Assembly (NCBI GenBank): GCA_945864225.1
Contig: CAMBAL010000003.1
Span: 1-64,000, forward strand
Length of the DNA stretch: 64,000 bases
Reading direction: 5' to 3'
Source of the DNA: an uncultured Blautia sp.
GTDB lineage: Bacteria; Bacillota; Clostridia; Lachnospirales; Lachnospiraceae
Below the pieces are notes generated by a model, which saw only the letters and a list, made by a program, of their open reading frames with translations, made no database searches and had not been told where the DNA came from. Positions 16,821 to 25,120 of this stretch are shown in pieces. Position 1 is the stretch's first letter. The number at the start of each line of letters is the position of its first letter. The position numbers and the translations under genes are program-made.

Positions 16821-18029
16821 ATGTTAATTGTAAAGAAATTCGGCGGTACATCCGTGGCAAATAAAGAGAGAATCTTTAATGTTGCCAGAAGATGTATCGA
16901 AGATTATCAGAAAGGCAATGATGTGGTGGTGGTTTTGTCTGCTATGGGGAAATATACAGACGAACTGATCACTATGGCACAGGATATCAATGAAAAACCG
17001 CCCAAGAGAGAAATGGATATGCTTTTTACCATTGGAGAGCAGATGTCGGTAGCGCTGATGGCTATGGCAATGAATAAACTGAAAGTGCCGGCCGTTTCTC
17101 TGAATGCGTTTCAGGTTGCCATGCATACGACCAGTGCGCACGGAAATGCCCGCTTAAAACGCATTGATACAGAAAGGATCCGCCGCGAACTGGAGGACCG
17201 TAAGATTGTTATTGTGACAGGTTTTCAGGGAATCAATAAATACGACGATTATACGACTCTTGGAAGAGGCGGTTCTGATACGACAGCAGTTGCGCTTGCT
17301 GCAGCACTTCATGCGGATGCCTGTGAGATTTATACAGATGTGGATGGCGTGTATACCGCAGACCCGAGGAAGGTTCCGACAGCCCGCAAACTGAAGGAAA
17401 TCACTTATGATGAAATGCTGGATCTTGCCACTCTCGGTGCAGGAGTGCTTCATAACCGTTCTGTGGAAATGGCGAAAAAATACGGCGTACCTCTTGTGGT
17501 GCGCTCCAGTCTGAATAACAGTGAAGGAACTGTCGTAAAGGAGGAAGTAACAGTGGAGAGAATGTTGATCAGCGGTGTTGCGCTGGATACAGAGGCAGTG
17601 AGAATTGCAGTCATTGGTCTGCAGGATGTACCTGGTACTGCATTTAAGGTATTTGATACACTTGCCAAAAAGAATATTAATGTAGATGTGATACTGCAGT
17701 CTATCGGACGTGCGGGAACCAAGGATATCTCCTTTACCGTGGACGGCAATGATATGGATGATGCCATGGCGGTGCTGGAGGCAAATCAGGCACGTCTCGG
17801 CTACAAAGAACTGCATGCGGAAAGAAATATTGCCAAACTGTCCATCGTAGGTGCAGGTATGATGAGCAATCCTGGTGTTGCTGCAAAAATGTTTGAGAGC
17901 CTGTATAACGAAGGGGTAAATATCAATATGATTTCCACTTCCGAGATTCGTGTAACCGTACTGATCAATGAAAAAGACGGTATCCGTGCAATGAATGCGG
18001 TACATGATGCCTTTGATCTGGCAGATTAA
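16821..18029 (+). CDS. lysC: Aspartate kinase
   Basis: A 402-residue aspartokinase phosphorylating aspartate, first step to lysine, threonine and methionine. Seen: KKFGGTSVANKERI, GFQGINKYDDYTTLGRGGSDTTAVALAA, TDVDGVYTADPRKVP in the kinase domain (about 1-245), then two ACT domains (about 260-400; ISFTVDGNDMDDAM, LSIVGAGMMSNPGVAAKMFESL) that bind lysine and/or threonine for feedback. Ribosome site GGGAGG. Last biosynthetic gene of the cluster. Confidence 0.96.
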   Translation: MLIVKKFGGTSVANKERIFNVARRCIEDYQKGNDVVVVLSAMGKYTDELITMAQDINEKPPKREMDMLFTIGEQMSVALMAMAMNKLKVPAVSLNAFQVAMHTTSAHGNARLKRIDTERIRRELEDRKIVIVTGFQGINKYDDYTTLGRGGSDTTAVALAAALHADACEIYTDVDGVYTADPRKVPTARKLKEITYDEMLDLATLGAGVLHNRSVEMAKKYGVPLVVRSSLNNSEGTVVKEEVTVERMLISGVALDTEAVRIAVIGLQDVPGTAFKVFDTLAKKNINVDVILQSIGRAGTKDISFTVDGNDMDDAMAVLEANQARLGYKELHAERNIAKLSIVGAGMMSNPGVAAKMFESLYNEGVNINMISTSEIRVTVLINEKDGIRAMNAVHDAFDLAD

Positions 18030-18038
18030 TGCCGGATG

Positions 18039-18079
18039 AGAGCGTGCAGATGGCGGGAATGAGTTTTCAGACGCGCTCT
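18039..18079. repeat. Diverged copy of the palindromic repeat after lysC
   Basis: AGAGCG and CGCTCT end the segment; inside is GTGCAGATGGCGGGAA, shared with the copy at 6133. Confidence 0.45.
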
Positions 18080-18097
18080 GGAGAACAGGAGAAATTC

Positions 18098-18826
18098 ATG
18101 AAAAGTATACGCGAATTAAAAAGCCTGGCAAGGCAGGCGATGGCCGGAAATACGGGCTGGCTGATACTGGCGCTGGTGGCGTATTCGATACTGGGGTTTG
18201 GCGGAAGTATGATCACGGATGTGTTTTTTCCGGGAAGTGACCTTCCGGCTCTGATTCTGAGTCAGGCATTTTATTTTCTTCTGACACTTGTGTTTGGAAT
18301 TTTTTATGCAGGTGTCAGACTCTTGTATCTGAATGCGGCACGGGGAAGAGAATTTTCTCTGGAGAATCTGGTCTATTTTTTCAAAAATAATCCGGATCAC
18401 GTGATCGTATGTACGTTTGCCGTGGCCCTGGTCAGTCTGCTGGTGTCCATTCCGATTAATATTTATACGTATCATCTGGAAGTGGGAAATACGATAGAAG
18501 AACAGATGGCATGGGCAGTACAGACACTGATGCTGACAGCCGCATCTTCTCTGCTTGCGGAGCTGCTTACGATTCCGTTTGAGATGATTTATTTTCTGCT
18601 GGCGGATGATCCGGAAATGACCGGAACGCAGGCAATTAAGGGAAGTGTGAAGATGCTTAAGGGAAAACTGGGGAAACTGCTTCTTCTGAAGATCAGTTTT
18701 ATTCCCCTGATGTTTCTTTCTGCTTTTACTTTGTATCTGGCACTTCTGTGGGTTCTGCCATATATGGAAATGACGACTGTGATGTTCTACAGAGATTTGA
18801 GAGGAGAGCTGGAGGACAGGATTTAG
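18098..18826 (+). CDS. DUF975 family membrane protein
   Basis: A 242-residue integral membrane protein (start ATG 18098, MKSIRELKSLARQAMAGN, behind ACAGGAG). It has the DUF975 layout: a short basic N-terminus, then about five or six hydrophobic segments (TGWLILALVAYSIL, ALILSQAFYFLLTLVFGIF, VIVCTFAVALVSLLVSI, SLLAELLTIPFEMIYFLL, LLLLKISFIPLMFLSAFTLYL). Function is unknown. The reading frame goes on past its TAG into a CotH-like remnant. Confidence 0.85.
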   Translation: MKSIRELKSLARQAMAGNTGWLILALVAYSILGFGGSMITDVFFPGSDLPALILSQAFYFLLTLVFGIFYAGVRLLYLNAARGREFSLENLVYFFKNNPDHVIVCTFAVALVSLLVSIPINIYTYHLEVGNTIEEQMAWAVQTLMLTAASSLLAELLTIPFEMIYFLLADDPEMTGTQAIKGSVKMLKGKLGKLLLLKISFIPLMFLSAFTLYLALLWVLPYMEMTTVMFYRDLRGELEDRI

Positions 18827-19108
18827 GGACCGCATGCCGGGCATGAGATCAAAACCCCGCTTGCCATTAATCAGGAAAATACGGAAGCACAGGAGGATAG
18901 AAATAATTATTATCTTTACGAAAAGGACGGACAGCTTTCTATGTCCTATGCTGGCGTGGATTTGTTTGAAAAAGGGGCGGAAACGCTCAGAGAGTTTTGC
19001 CTGCTTCGTGCAGAAAGTATCAGAGGTCAGCTTGACGGAACGATTCCGTCCGCTTCGGAGGAACAGGAAAAAGAGGAAACCTGCCGGAAAATATATCATA
19101 GGACATGA
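18827..19108 (+). pseudogene. Remnant resembling the C-terminus of a CotH-type protein
   Basis: Directly after the DUF975 stop codon, the same frame stays open for about 93 codons to a TGA at 19106. The translation contains FEKGAETLREFCLLRAESIR, followed by GQLDGTIPSASEEQEK, which I recognise as like the tail of CotH-family (spore coat kinase-like) proteins of Lachnospiraceae. There is no start codon with a ribosome site and no kinase core. It could be a decayed gene end, or a C-terminal extension of the membrane protein cut off by a stop mutation. A 108-residue ORF in another frame here is a shadow. Confidence 0.45.
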
Positions 19109-19191
19109 AAAATCCAGAGTCTTGACAAATGAAGTGAGGGCTGATAAGGTAACAGGGTAGATTTCAAAATCACCGAGGAGAAGACAGAATT

Positions 19192-21348
19192 ATGGATATT
19201 ATTCAGGTAATTACACAGGAACTGAATGTGAAAAAAGAACAGGTGGAAGCTGCGGTCAAGCTGATTGACGAGGGCAACACCATCCCGTTTATTTCCCGAT
19301 ACAGAAAAGAAGCAACCGGTTCTCTGAACGACGAACAGCTTCGTAATCTTTATGAACGACTGACTTATCTGCGCAATCTGGAAGAAAAAAAGGCGCAGGT
19401 AATCGGCAGCATCGAAGATCAGGGCAAGCTGACACCGGAGCTGAAACAGCAGATTCTGGATGCACAGACACTGGTTGTGGTAGAAGATTTATACCGTCCT
19501 TACCGTCCGAAACGCCGTACACGTGCGATCATAGCAAAAGAGAAGGGGCTGGAACCTCTGGCAAATATCATTATGCTTCAGATGACGAAGAAACCGCTGG
19601 AGCAGGAAGCAGAAGCCTTTCTGTCAGAAGAAAAAGAAGTGAACACTGCAGAAGAAGCCCTTGCCGGTGCGAAAGATATCATTGCCGAGCATATTTCCGA
19701 TGAAGCGGATTATCGTATCCACATCCGGAAACTTACAGCAGATAAGGGACTTGTGAGTTCCACTGCCAGGAAGCCGGAAGAAGCTTCTGTATATGAGATG
19801 TATTATGAGTTTGAAGAGCCGGTGAAGAAGCTGGCAGGTTATCGTATTCTTGCCCTGAACCGCGGGGAAAAGGAGAAATTCCTTACCGTAAAGATCAATG
19901 CACCGGAGGAGGATATCCTGCGTTATCTGGAGCACCAGGTCATCACCAAGGATAACCCGATCACCACCCCTGTTTTGAAAGAAGTAGTGGAAGACAGTTA
20001 CAAACGTCTGATCGGACCGGCTATTGAGCGTGAGATCCGCAGTGACCTGACGGAAAAAGCAGAAGACGGGGCCATTCATGTATTTGGCAAAAATCTGGAG
20101 CAGCTCCTGATGCAGCCTCCAATTGTCGGACAGGTCGTTCTTGGATGGGATCCGGCTTTCCGTACCGGCTGCAAACTTGCAGTAGTCGATGCAACAGGGA
20201 AAGTGCTGGATACTACAGTGATTTATCCAACTGCGCCTACAACAGATGCCAAGATCAAAGCTGCAAAAGAAACCCTGAAAAAACTGATTAAAAAGTACGG
20301 AATCACGCTGATTTCTGTTGGAAACGGAACGGCATCCAGAGAATCGGAGCAGATTATCGTGGAACTTCTGAAAGAAATTCCGGAAAAGGTTCAGTATGTG
20401 ATCACCAATGAGGCAGGTGCCTCTGTTTATTCCGCAAGCAAACTGGCTACAGAGGAATTCCCGAATTTTGATGTGGGACAGAGAAGCGCGGCTTCGATTG
20501 CAAGACGTCTGCAGGATCCGCTGGCGGAACTTGTAAAAATTGAGCCAAAAGCCATCGGTGTCGGTCAGTATCAGCATGATATGAACCAGAAAAAGCTGGG
20601 AGAGGCACTGAGCGGTGTTGTAGAAGATTGTGTGAATAAAGTTGGTGTGGATCTGAATACAGCGTCTGCTTCTCTTCTGGAATACATTTCCGGTATCTCC
20701 AAAGTGATCGCCAAAAATATCGTAACCTACCGTGAAGAAAACGGCCGTTTCACGAGCCGCCGTGAACTTCTCAAAGTAGCGAAACTGGGACCGAAGGCAT
20801 TTGAGCAGTGTGCCGGCTTTACCCGGATTACCGGAGGCAAAAATCCGCTGGATGCCACCAGTGTTCATCCGGAAAGTTATGAAGCTGCTACAAAGCTTCT
20901 GGAAAAACTGGGCTGCAAGCCGGAGGATATTATCGGAGGAAGACTTTCCGGTATTTCCAGACAGGTGAAGGACTATAAAAAAATGGCTCAGGAGCTTGAA
21001 ATCGGAGAAATCACACTTCGCGATATTGTAAAAGAACTGGAAAAACCGGCGCGAGATCCCCGTGATGAGATGCCTAGACCAATCCTCCGTACGGATGTAC
21101 TGGATATGAAAGATCTGAAAGAGGGAATGGTTCTCAAAGGAACCGTGCGAAATGTCATTGACTTTGGTGCATTTGTGGATATCGGTGTTCATCAGGACGG
21201 ACTTGTCCACATTTCTGAGATGAGTGAGAAATTCATCAAACATCCGCTGGAAGCAGTCAGTGTAGGTGACGTGGTGGATGTCCGCGTCCTTGGCGTAGAT
21301 CTTAAGAAAAAACGAATCAGCCTTTCTATGAAAGGTATTGCAAAATAA
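19192..21348 (+). CDS. tex: RNA-binding transcription accessory protein Tex
   Basis: A 718-residue Tex protein. Layout: N-terminal helical Tex domain (about 1-190; DEGNTIPFISRYRKEATGSL), a YqgF/RNase H-like domain (about 310-430; LGWDPAFRTGCKLAVVDATG), helix-hairpin-helix region (about 480-600; ISKVIAKNIVTYREENGRF) and a C-terminal S1 RNA-binding domain (about 640-718; GMVLKGTVRNVIDFGAFVDIG). Members bind nucleic acid and affect transcription elongation; the exact task here is unknown. Ribosome site GAGGAG. Ends at the bidirectional terminator shared with the convergent ABC gene. Confidence 0.95.
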   Translation: MDIIQVITQELNVKKEQVEAAVKLIDEGNTIPFISRYRKEATGSLNDEQLRNLYERLTYLRNLEEKKAQVIGSIEDQGKLTPELKQQILDAQTLVVVEDLYRPYRPKRRTRAIIAKEKGLEPLANIIMLQMTKKPLEQEAEAFLSEEKEVNTAEEALAGAKDIIAEHISDEADYRIHIRKLTADKGLVSSTARKPEEASVYEMYYEFEEPVKKLAGYRILALNRGEKEKFLTVKINAPEEDILRYLEHQVITKDNPITTPVLKEVVEDSYKRLIGPAIEREIRSDLTEKAEDGAIHVFGKNLEQLLMQPPIVGQVVLGWDPAFRTGCKLAVVDATGKVLDTTVIYPTAPTTDAKIKAAKETLKKLIKKYGITLISVGNGTASRESEQIIVELLKEIPEKVQYVITNEAGASVYSASKLATEEFPNFDVGQRSAASIARRLQDPLAELVKIEPKAIGVGQYQHDMNQKKLGEALSGVVEDCVNKVGVDLNTASASLLEYISGISKVIAKNIVTYREENGRFTSRRELLKVAKLGPKAFEQCAGFTRITGGKNPLDATSVHPESYEAATKLLEKLGCKPEDIIGGRLSGISRQVKDYKKMAQELEIGEITLRDIVKELEKPARDPRDEMPRPILRTDVLDMKDLKEGMVLKGTVRNVIDFGAFVDIGVHQDGLVHISEMSEKFIKHPLEAVSVGDVVDVRVLGVDLKKKRISLSMKGIAK

Positions 21349-21350
21349 AA

Positions 21351-21390
21351 AAGCCCCTGTATTCTATTTCTTGAATACAGGGACTTTTTT
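21351..21390. terminator. Bidirectional terminator between tex and the ABC operon
   Basis: CCCTGTATTC (21355-21364) pairs with GAATACAGGG (21373-21382), flanked by AAAAAA upstream and TTTTTT downstream, so it works on both strands for two converging units. Confidence 0.9.
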
Positions 21391-22183
21391 AACCTAACAA
21401 TGCAGAGTCATTGGAAAACTCTTTGCCGCTGGCTTTTTCAAACTGATCCAGAAGATTGCGGACAGTCAGTTTCTTTTTCTCTTCGCCCTCGATATCGAGG
21501 ATGATTTTTCCATCCATCATCATGATCAGGCGGTTGCCGTGAGAAATGGCATCCTGCATATTATGGGTGATCATCAGAGTAGTCAGATGGTCACGGTTGA
21601 CAATCATATCTGTAATTTCCAGAACCTTTGCAGCAGTCTTGGGATCAAGAGCAGCAGTATGTTCATCCAGAAGAAGAAGCTTCGGTTTTTTCAGCGTAGC
21701 CATCAGAAGCGTCAGAGCCTGTCGCTGTCCACCGGAAAGCAGACCGACTTTGGAAGTCAGACGGTCTTCCAGACCGAGGCCGAGCGTTTTCAGAAGCTCT
21801 TTGTATTCCTCACGTTCCTTTTTGGTGATTCCGGGACCGAGTAAACGGGTTTTTCCGCGGCGCTTGGCAAGTGCCAGATTTTCTTCGATGCCCATGGTTG
21901 CGGCAGTTCCGGTCATCGGATCCTGGAAAACGCGTCCAAGATAAATGGCACGTTTGTGTTCCGGAAGTTTGGTGACGTCCGTTCCATCGATCAGGATCTG
22001 TCCTTCGTCAACCAGCCAGGTACCTGCGACTGCATTCAGCATGGTGGATTTACCGGCACCGTTGCCGCCGATGACGGTAACGAAATCACCCTCTTTGAGC
22101 TTCAGGGAAAGTCCGTTTAGCGCTACTTTTTCGTTGATCGTTCCGGGGTTAAAGGTTTTGTAGATATTTTTAAGCTCAAGCAT
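21389..22183 (-). CDS. ABC transporter ATP-binding protein (TrpZ-like)
   Basis: A 264-residue ATPase of a substrate-binding-protein-dependent importer. Walker A GGNGAGKST, signature LLSGGQRQAL, Walker B LLLLDEHTAALD, and H-loop MITHNMQDA are all present. It belongs to the group paired with PF04392-type binding proteins (tryptophan or other aromatic/organic solutes). Last gene of the binding protein-permease-ATPase operon; it overlaps the permease end by 8 bases. Confidence 0.9.
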   Translation of the reverse strand: MLELKNIYKTFNPGTINEKVALNGLSLKLKEGDFVTVIGGNGAGKSTMLNAVAGTWLVDEGQILIDGTDVTKLPEHKRAIYLGRVFQDPMTGTAATMGIEENLALAKRRGKTRLLGPGITKKEREEYKELLKTLGLGLEDRLTSKVGLLSGGQRQALTLLMATLKKPKLLLLDEHTAALDPKTAAKVLEITDMIVNRDHLTTLMITHNMQDAISHGNRLIMMMDGKIILDIEGEEKKKLTVRNLLDQFEKASGKEFSNDSALLG

Positions 22184-23102
22184 TTGGATTACCTCCCCGT
22201 TTTACAGGTTTTGTGAAATATTTGCTTTTCCAGTACGGGAAAGCAAGGAAAAGTGCAACAACAAGTGCGGACAGCATCTTCAGAAGGTCTGTGTCGATTC
22301 CCATCCAGATAACGGTCTGAAGAACCAGATAATACAGAATAGAACCGAGTGCCACGCTGAGAAGACGCAATGCAAAGTTGTGGAAAATGCGTCCGAAAAC
22401 AGCTTCACCGATGATGACAGCAGCCAGTCCGATAACGATCGCGCCGCGTCCCATATTTACATCTGCAAAACCCTGATACTGTGCCAGCAGTGCACTGGAA
22501 AAAGCGACAAGACCGTTGGAAATCATCAGGCCGAGTACTTTGTTTACGTTGGTGTTGATACCCTGTGCGCGGGACATATTCGGGTTGCATCCGGTGGCAC
22601 GGAGAGAGCATCCGAGCTCTGTTCCGAAAAACCAGTACAGAATTGCGATCATGACAAAGATGATCAGTGCCACAATGAGAATCGTATTCTGAAGGAATGG
22701 AACATTCTTGATATAACGCAGGGAAACAAGGAGATCATATTTGTCAACATTGATTGCCTGGTTTGCTTTTCCCATGATTTTTAAGTTTACAGAGTACAGC
22801 GAGAGCTGTGTCAGAATACCGGCGAGAATTGCCGGGATACCCATAAAGGTATGAAAAATTCCTGTAGCCAGACCTGCCAGCATACCGGCGCCGGTAGCAG
22901 CCAGCATGGAAACCCAGACATTATGTCCGCTGACCATCATCATAATGCAGACAGCACCTCCGGTACACATTGTACCGTCGACAGTCAGGTCGGCAATATC
23001 CAGGATTCTGTAGGTAAGGTATACGCCAATAGCCATAATTCCCCAGATCAGGCCCTGCGCAACGGAACCCGGAAGAGCGTTGATTAAGCTGGTGATATTC
23101 AT
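22176..23102 (-). CDS. ABC transporter permease (TrpY-like)
   Basis: A 308-residue membrane protein with about eight or nine hydrophobic segments, of the branched-chain/ribose permease-like superfamily. Segments such as GLIWGIMAIGVYLTYRILDI, DLTVDGTMCTGGAVCIMMM and MLSALVVALFLAFPYW are typical of the TrpY group. Ribosome site AGGAGG in front. It forms the channel for the solute captured by the upstream binding protein. Confidence 0.9.
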   Translation of the reverse strand: MNITSLINALPGSVAQGLIWGIMAIGVYLTYRILDIADLTVDGTMCTGGAVCIMMMVSGHNVWVSMLAATGAGMLAGLATGIFHTFMGIPAILAGILTQLSLYSVNLKIMGKANQAINVDKYDLLVSLRYIKNVPFLQNTILIVALIIFVMIAILYWFFGTELGCSLRATGCNPNMSRAQGINTNVNKVLGLMISNGLVAFSSALLAQYQGFADVNMGRGAIVIGLAAVIIGEAVFGRIFHNFALRLLSVALGSILYYLVLQTVIWMGIDTDLLKMLSALVVALFLAFPYWKSKYFTKPVKRGGNPNA

Positions 23103-23127
23103 TTTGAATCCTCCTGGTAAAACGCAA

Positions 23128-23157
23128 ACAGCGGGAAAGAGATATCCTTCTCGCTGT
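23128..23157 (-). promoter_or_regulatory. Hairpin between binding protein and permease genes
   Basis: ACAGCG and CGCTGT close a GATATC-centred hairpin; on the minus strand it is followed by TTGCGTTTT. A partial terminator of this kind would give more binding protein than permease. Confidence 0.45.
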
Positions 23158-23220
23158 CAGTGTTTATGTAGTGTGTTTGATTAATCTGGTTTGAATAAAA
23201 TACTTGATTGTTTTTACTGA

Positions 23221-24294
23221 TTATTCTGCAGCTTCTTCGGTTTCTTCAGCAGCTTCCTCTTCAGCATTTTCTTCGGTTGCAGCTTCTTCAGTTGAAGTTT
23301 CTTCGGTTTCTTCCTCTGCAGCTTCTTCTTCAGCACCGATTGCTACATAATCTTCCGGTACTTCTATGCCGAGAGTTGCGCAAATGTCTGCATTGTATTT
23401 CTTGGTGAATTCCGGAGCGTATTCGATTGGCATTGTGGAAATGTCTTCACCATCGCCAAGGATGCGTGCAGCCATTTTTCCGGTAGCAACACCAAGGTCA
23501 TAGTAGCTGATGGAAAGAGTAGCAACGCCACAGCCTGAGCAGATACCTTCTTCACCTGCGATTACCGGAACTTCAGCCGGAAGGCAGATGTTGTTGATGA
23601 TCTCTGTATTGGATGCAACGGTGTTGTCTGTCGGTAGATAAATAACATCGCTTTCTGTAGCAGCGGTAGTTGTTACAGAAGAAAGATCGTTGGAGTCAGA
23701 GAAAGCATACTGTGTGCAGGTGTAGCCCAGTTCTTCCAGAGCTGCCTGAACAGTGTCTACCTGATACTGGGAGTTGGCTTCAGCGGAGCAGTACAGAAGA
23801 CCTACGTTCTTTGCATCCGGGAAAAGTTCATTGAGCATTGCAGCCTGCTGATCAAGCGGTGCAAGGTCAGAAGTACCGGAAATGTTTCCGCCTACTGTTC
23901 CGTCAAAATCGTCAATACCAAGTGCAACACCGTATTCGGTAACAGATGTGCCAAGGATCGGGATCTCACTGGTACCTGCAGCAGCAGCCTGAAGTGCAGG
24001 TGTTGCGTTTGCAAGAATCAGATCTACATCTTTGGAAACGAAGTCGTTGATGATGGTAGAACAGGTATTAGAATCACCCTGTGCATTCTGTACTTCCAGA
24101 ATTTCTACCTGATCACCCATTTCTTCTGTAAGGGCATCAACAAATCCCTGTGTAGCAGCGTCAAGAGCTTCATGCTGAACAAGCTGGCAGATACCAACGG
24201 TATAAGTTTCTGCTTCTTCAGCGCTTACCGGTACAACACACATTCCAACTGCCATGGAAGCGGAAAGAACTGTTGCTAAAATCTGTTTTTTCAT
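23221..24294 (-). CDS. ABC transporter substrate-binding protein (PF04392 type) with acidic tail
   Basis: A 357-residue exported solute-binding protein. A signal peptide (1 to about 25, ending VPVSA/EE) is followed by the two-lobed ABC_sub_bind domain (TVGICQLVQHEALDAATQGF, NLPTDN-like YLPTDNTVASNTEII, YYDLGVATGKMAARIL). Related proteins bind tryptophan or other small organics; the ligand here is unknown. Two oddities: there is no lipobox cysteine to anchor it, and the last 35 or so residues are almost only Glu, Ala and Thr (EEETEETSTEEAATEE and onward). First gene of the operon, with a consensus promoter. Confidence 0.88.
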   Translation of the reverse strand: MKKQILATVLSASMAVGMCVVPVSAEEAETYTVGICQLVQHEALDAATQGFVDALTEEMGDQVEILEVQNAQGDSNTCSTIINDFVSKDVDLILANATPALQAAAAGTSEIPILGTSVTEYGVALGIDDFDGTVGGNISGTSDLAPLDQQAAMLNELFPDAKNVGLLYCSAEANSQYQVDTVQAALEELGYTCTQYAFSDSNDLSSVTTTAATESDVIYLPTDNTVASNTEIINNICLPAEVPVIAGEEGICSGCGVATLSISYYDLGVATGKMAARILGDGEDISTMPIEYAPEFTKKYNADICATLGIEVPEDYVAIGAEEEAAEEETEETSTEEAATEENAEEEAAEETEEAAE

Positions 24295-24359
24295 AAGATT
24301 CTCCTCCTGATGAGATGTTTTCTATTTGCGTTACTATTTTGAACGCTTAACCTTATAAA

Positions 24360-24388
24360 AATATAACGCTTTAAAGTCGAAAAGTCAA
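24360..24388 (-). promoter_or_regulatory. Promoter of the binding protein operon
   Basis: On the minus strand TTGACT (24388-24383), 17-base spacer, TATATT (24365-24360). Confidence 0.75.
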
Positions 24389-24408
24389 GGAAATACGGCA
24401 AAGTTTTG

Positions 24409-24477
24409 ACTTTTTGTGTGAATTGAATTTGACTTTTTGTTTATAGAAGTCAAAGGTTCGATTTATAGAAGTCAAAG
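24409..24477 (-). promoter_or_regulatory. Cluster of TTGACTT boxes upstream of the promoter
   Basis: Four copies of TTTGACTT or its complement AAGTCAAA in about 70 bases, two as TTTGACTTTTTGT and two as the 22-base-spaced unit TTTATAGAAGTCAAAG (24440, 24462). Likely repeated regulator sites. The remaining spacer to 24814 shows no gene I can support. Confidence 0.5.
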
Positions 24478-24814
24478 ATTTAAAAGAATTTGTATAATAT
24501 TAACAATAAAATTAATGAGGTGTCAAAAGTATTTGTTGGAAAGGATGATGAGCAATGGATATAATAAAAAAGAAATGTTTTTCAGATAAGATATAGAAAA
24601 AGTCCCGTTTTCACGAGACAGTCTGGGAAATATTTCTTTTGAATCGAGTCGGCACCCGTCCGCACTCGATGAACTTCCTTATAGAGAAAGTTTTTTTATC
24701 CGGATTCCAAACCGACTCTTTCGAGTGGAATGTTTTCTTTCAAAATGCACATTTTCTCGCAGTTATGGATAAAATACAGGTTTTTTTGGCATGGCAAACA
24801 AGCCCTTACCGTAA

Positions 24815-25012
24815 ACAGCATTACCTAAGGGACTTCTTAATATTGTTGAAAGAGCAAAGGAAAAAGAGGATTTTCGAAACAATCTTTCAGCAAAACAGAT
24901 AACGTATCGGGGACTTGGTTCTCTTGCACCATCAAGGGAGACAATGGCGTTTAAACCGGGAGACGAAGAAGACTTCCGATGGATGGGTGGCAGAACCATT
25001 GGAGCAAATTAA
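24815..25012 (+). pseudogene. Unrecognised gene remnant (65 codons, no start)
   Basis: An open frame without a start codon, preceded by a stop at 24812. The translation begins TALPKGLLNIVERAKEKEDF and ends EEDFRWMGGRTIGAN before TAA; the composition looks like real protein rather than noise. I do not recognise the family. It is probably the 3' end of a gene whose front has been lost. Confidence 0.35.
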
Positions 25013-25026
25013 CAATATGGTATTGC

Positions 25027-25107
25027 TAAAAGTTATAAAAAGTTATAAAATGGAATAAAAGTTATAAAAACTTATAAAACATAGGAAAAGTTATAAAAAA
25101 TTATAAA
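25027..25107 (+). repeat. Run of AGTTATAAAA direct repeats before the ATPase gene
   Basis: About six copies of (A)GTTATAAAA or close variants (CTTATAAAA, ATTATAAAG) lie irregularly spaced between 25027 and 25107, immediately before the ribosome site. There are no unique equal-length spacers, so it is not a CRISPR array. It may be an operator array for this gene or an iteron-like patch. Confidence 0.6.
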
Positions 25108-25120
25108 GAAAGGAATTATT

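Noticed and set aside
18834..19160. 108-codon plus-strand ORF
   Set aside because: Arg/Lys-rich shadow; the frame that looks like protein here is the one in phase with the DUF975 gene.
19624..21243. 539-codon minus-strand ORF inside tex
   Set aside because: Lies wholly antisense to an intact, well-conserved gene and has Cys/His/Phe-rich shadow composition.
24639..24902. 87-codon plus-strand ORF before the AAA ATPase
   Set aside because: No ribosome site, Phe/Gln-rich composition, overlaps a better-looking remnant frame.
25027..25107. Possible CRISPR array
   Set aside because: Repeats are only about 9-10 bases and irregularly spaced, with no unique spacers of equal length and no cas genes.
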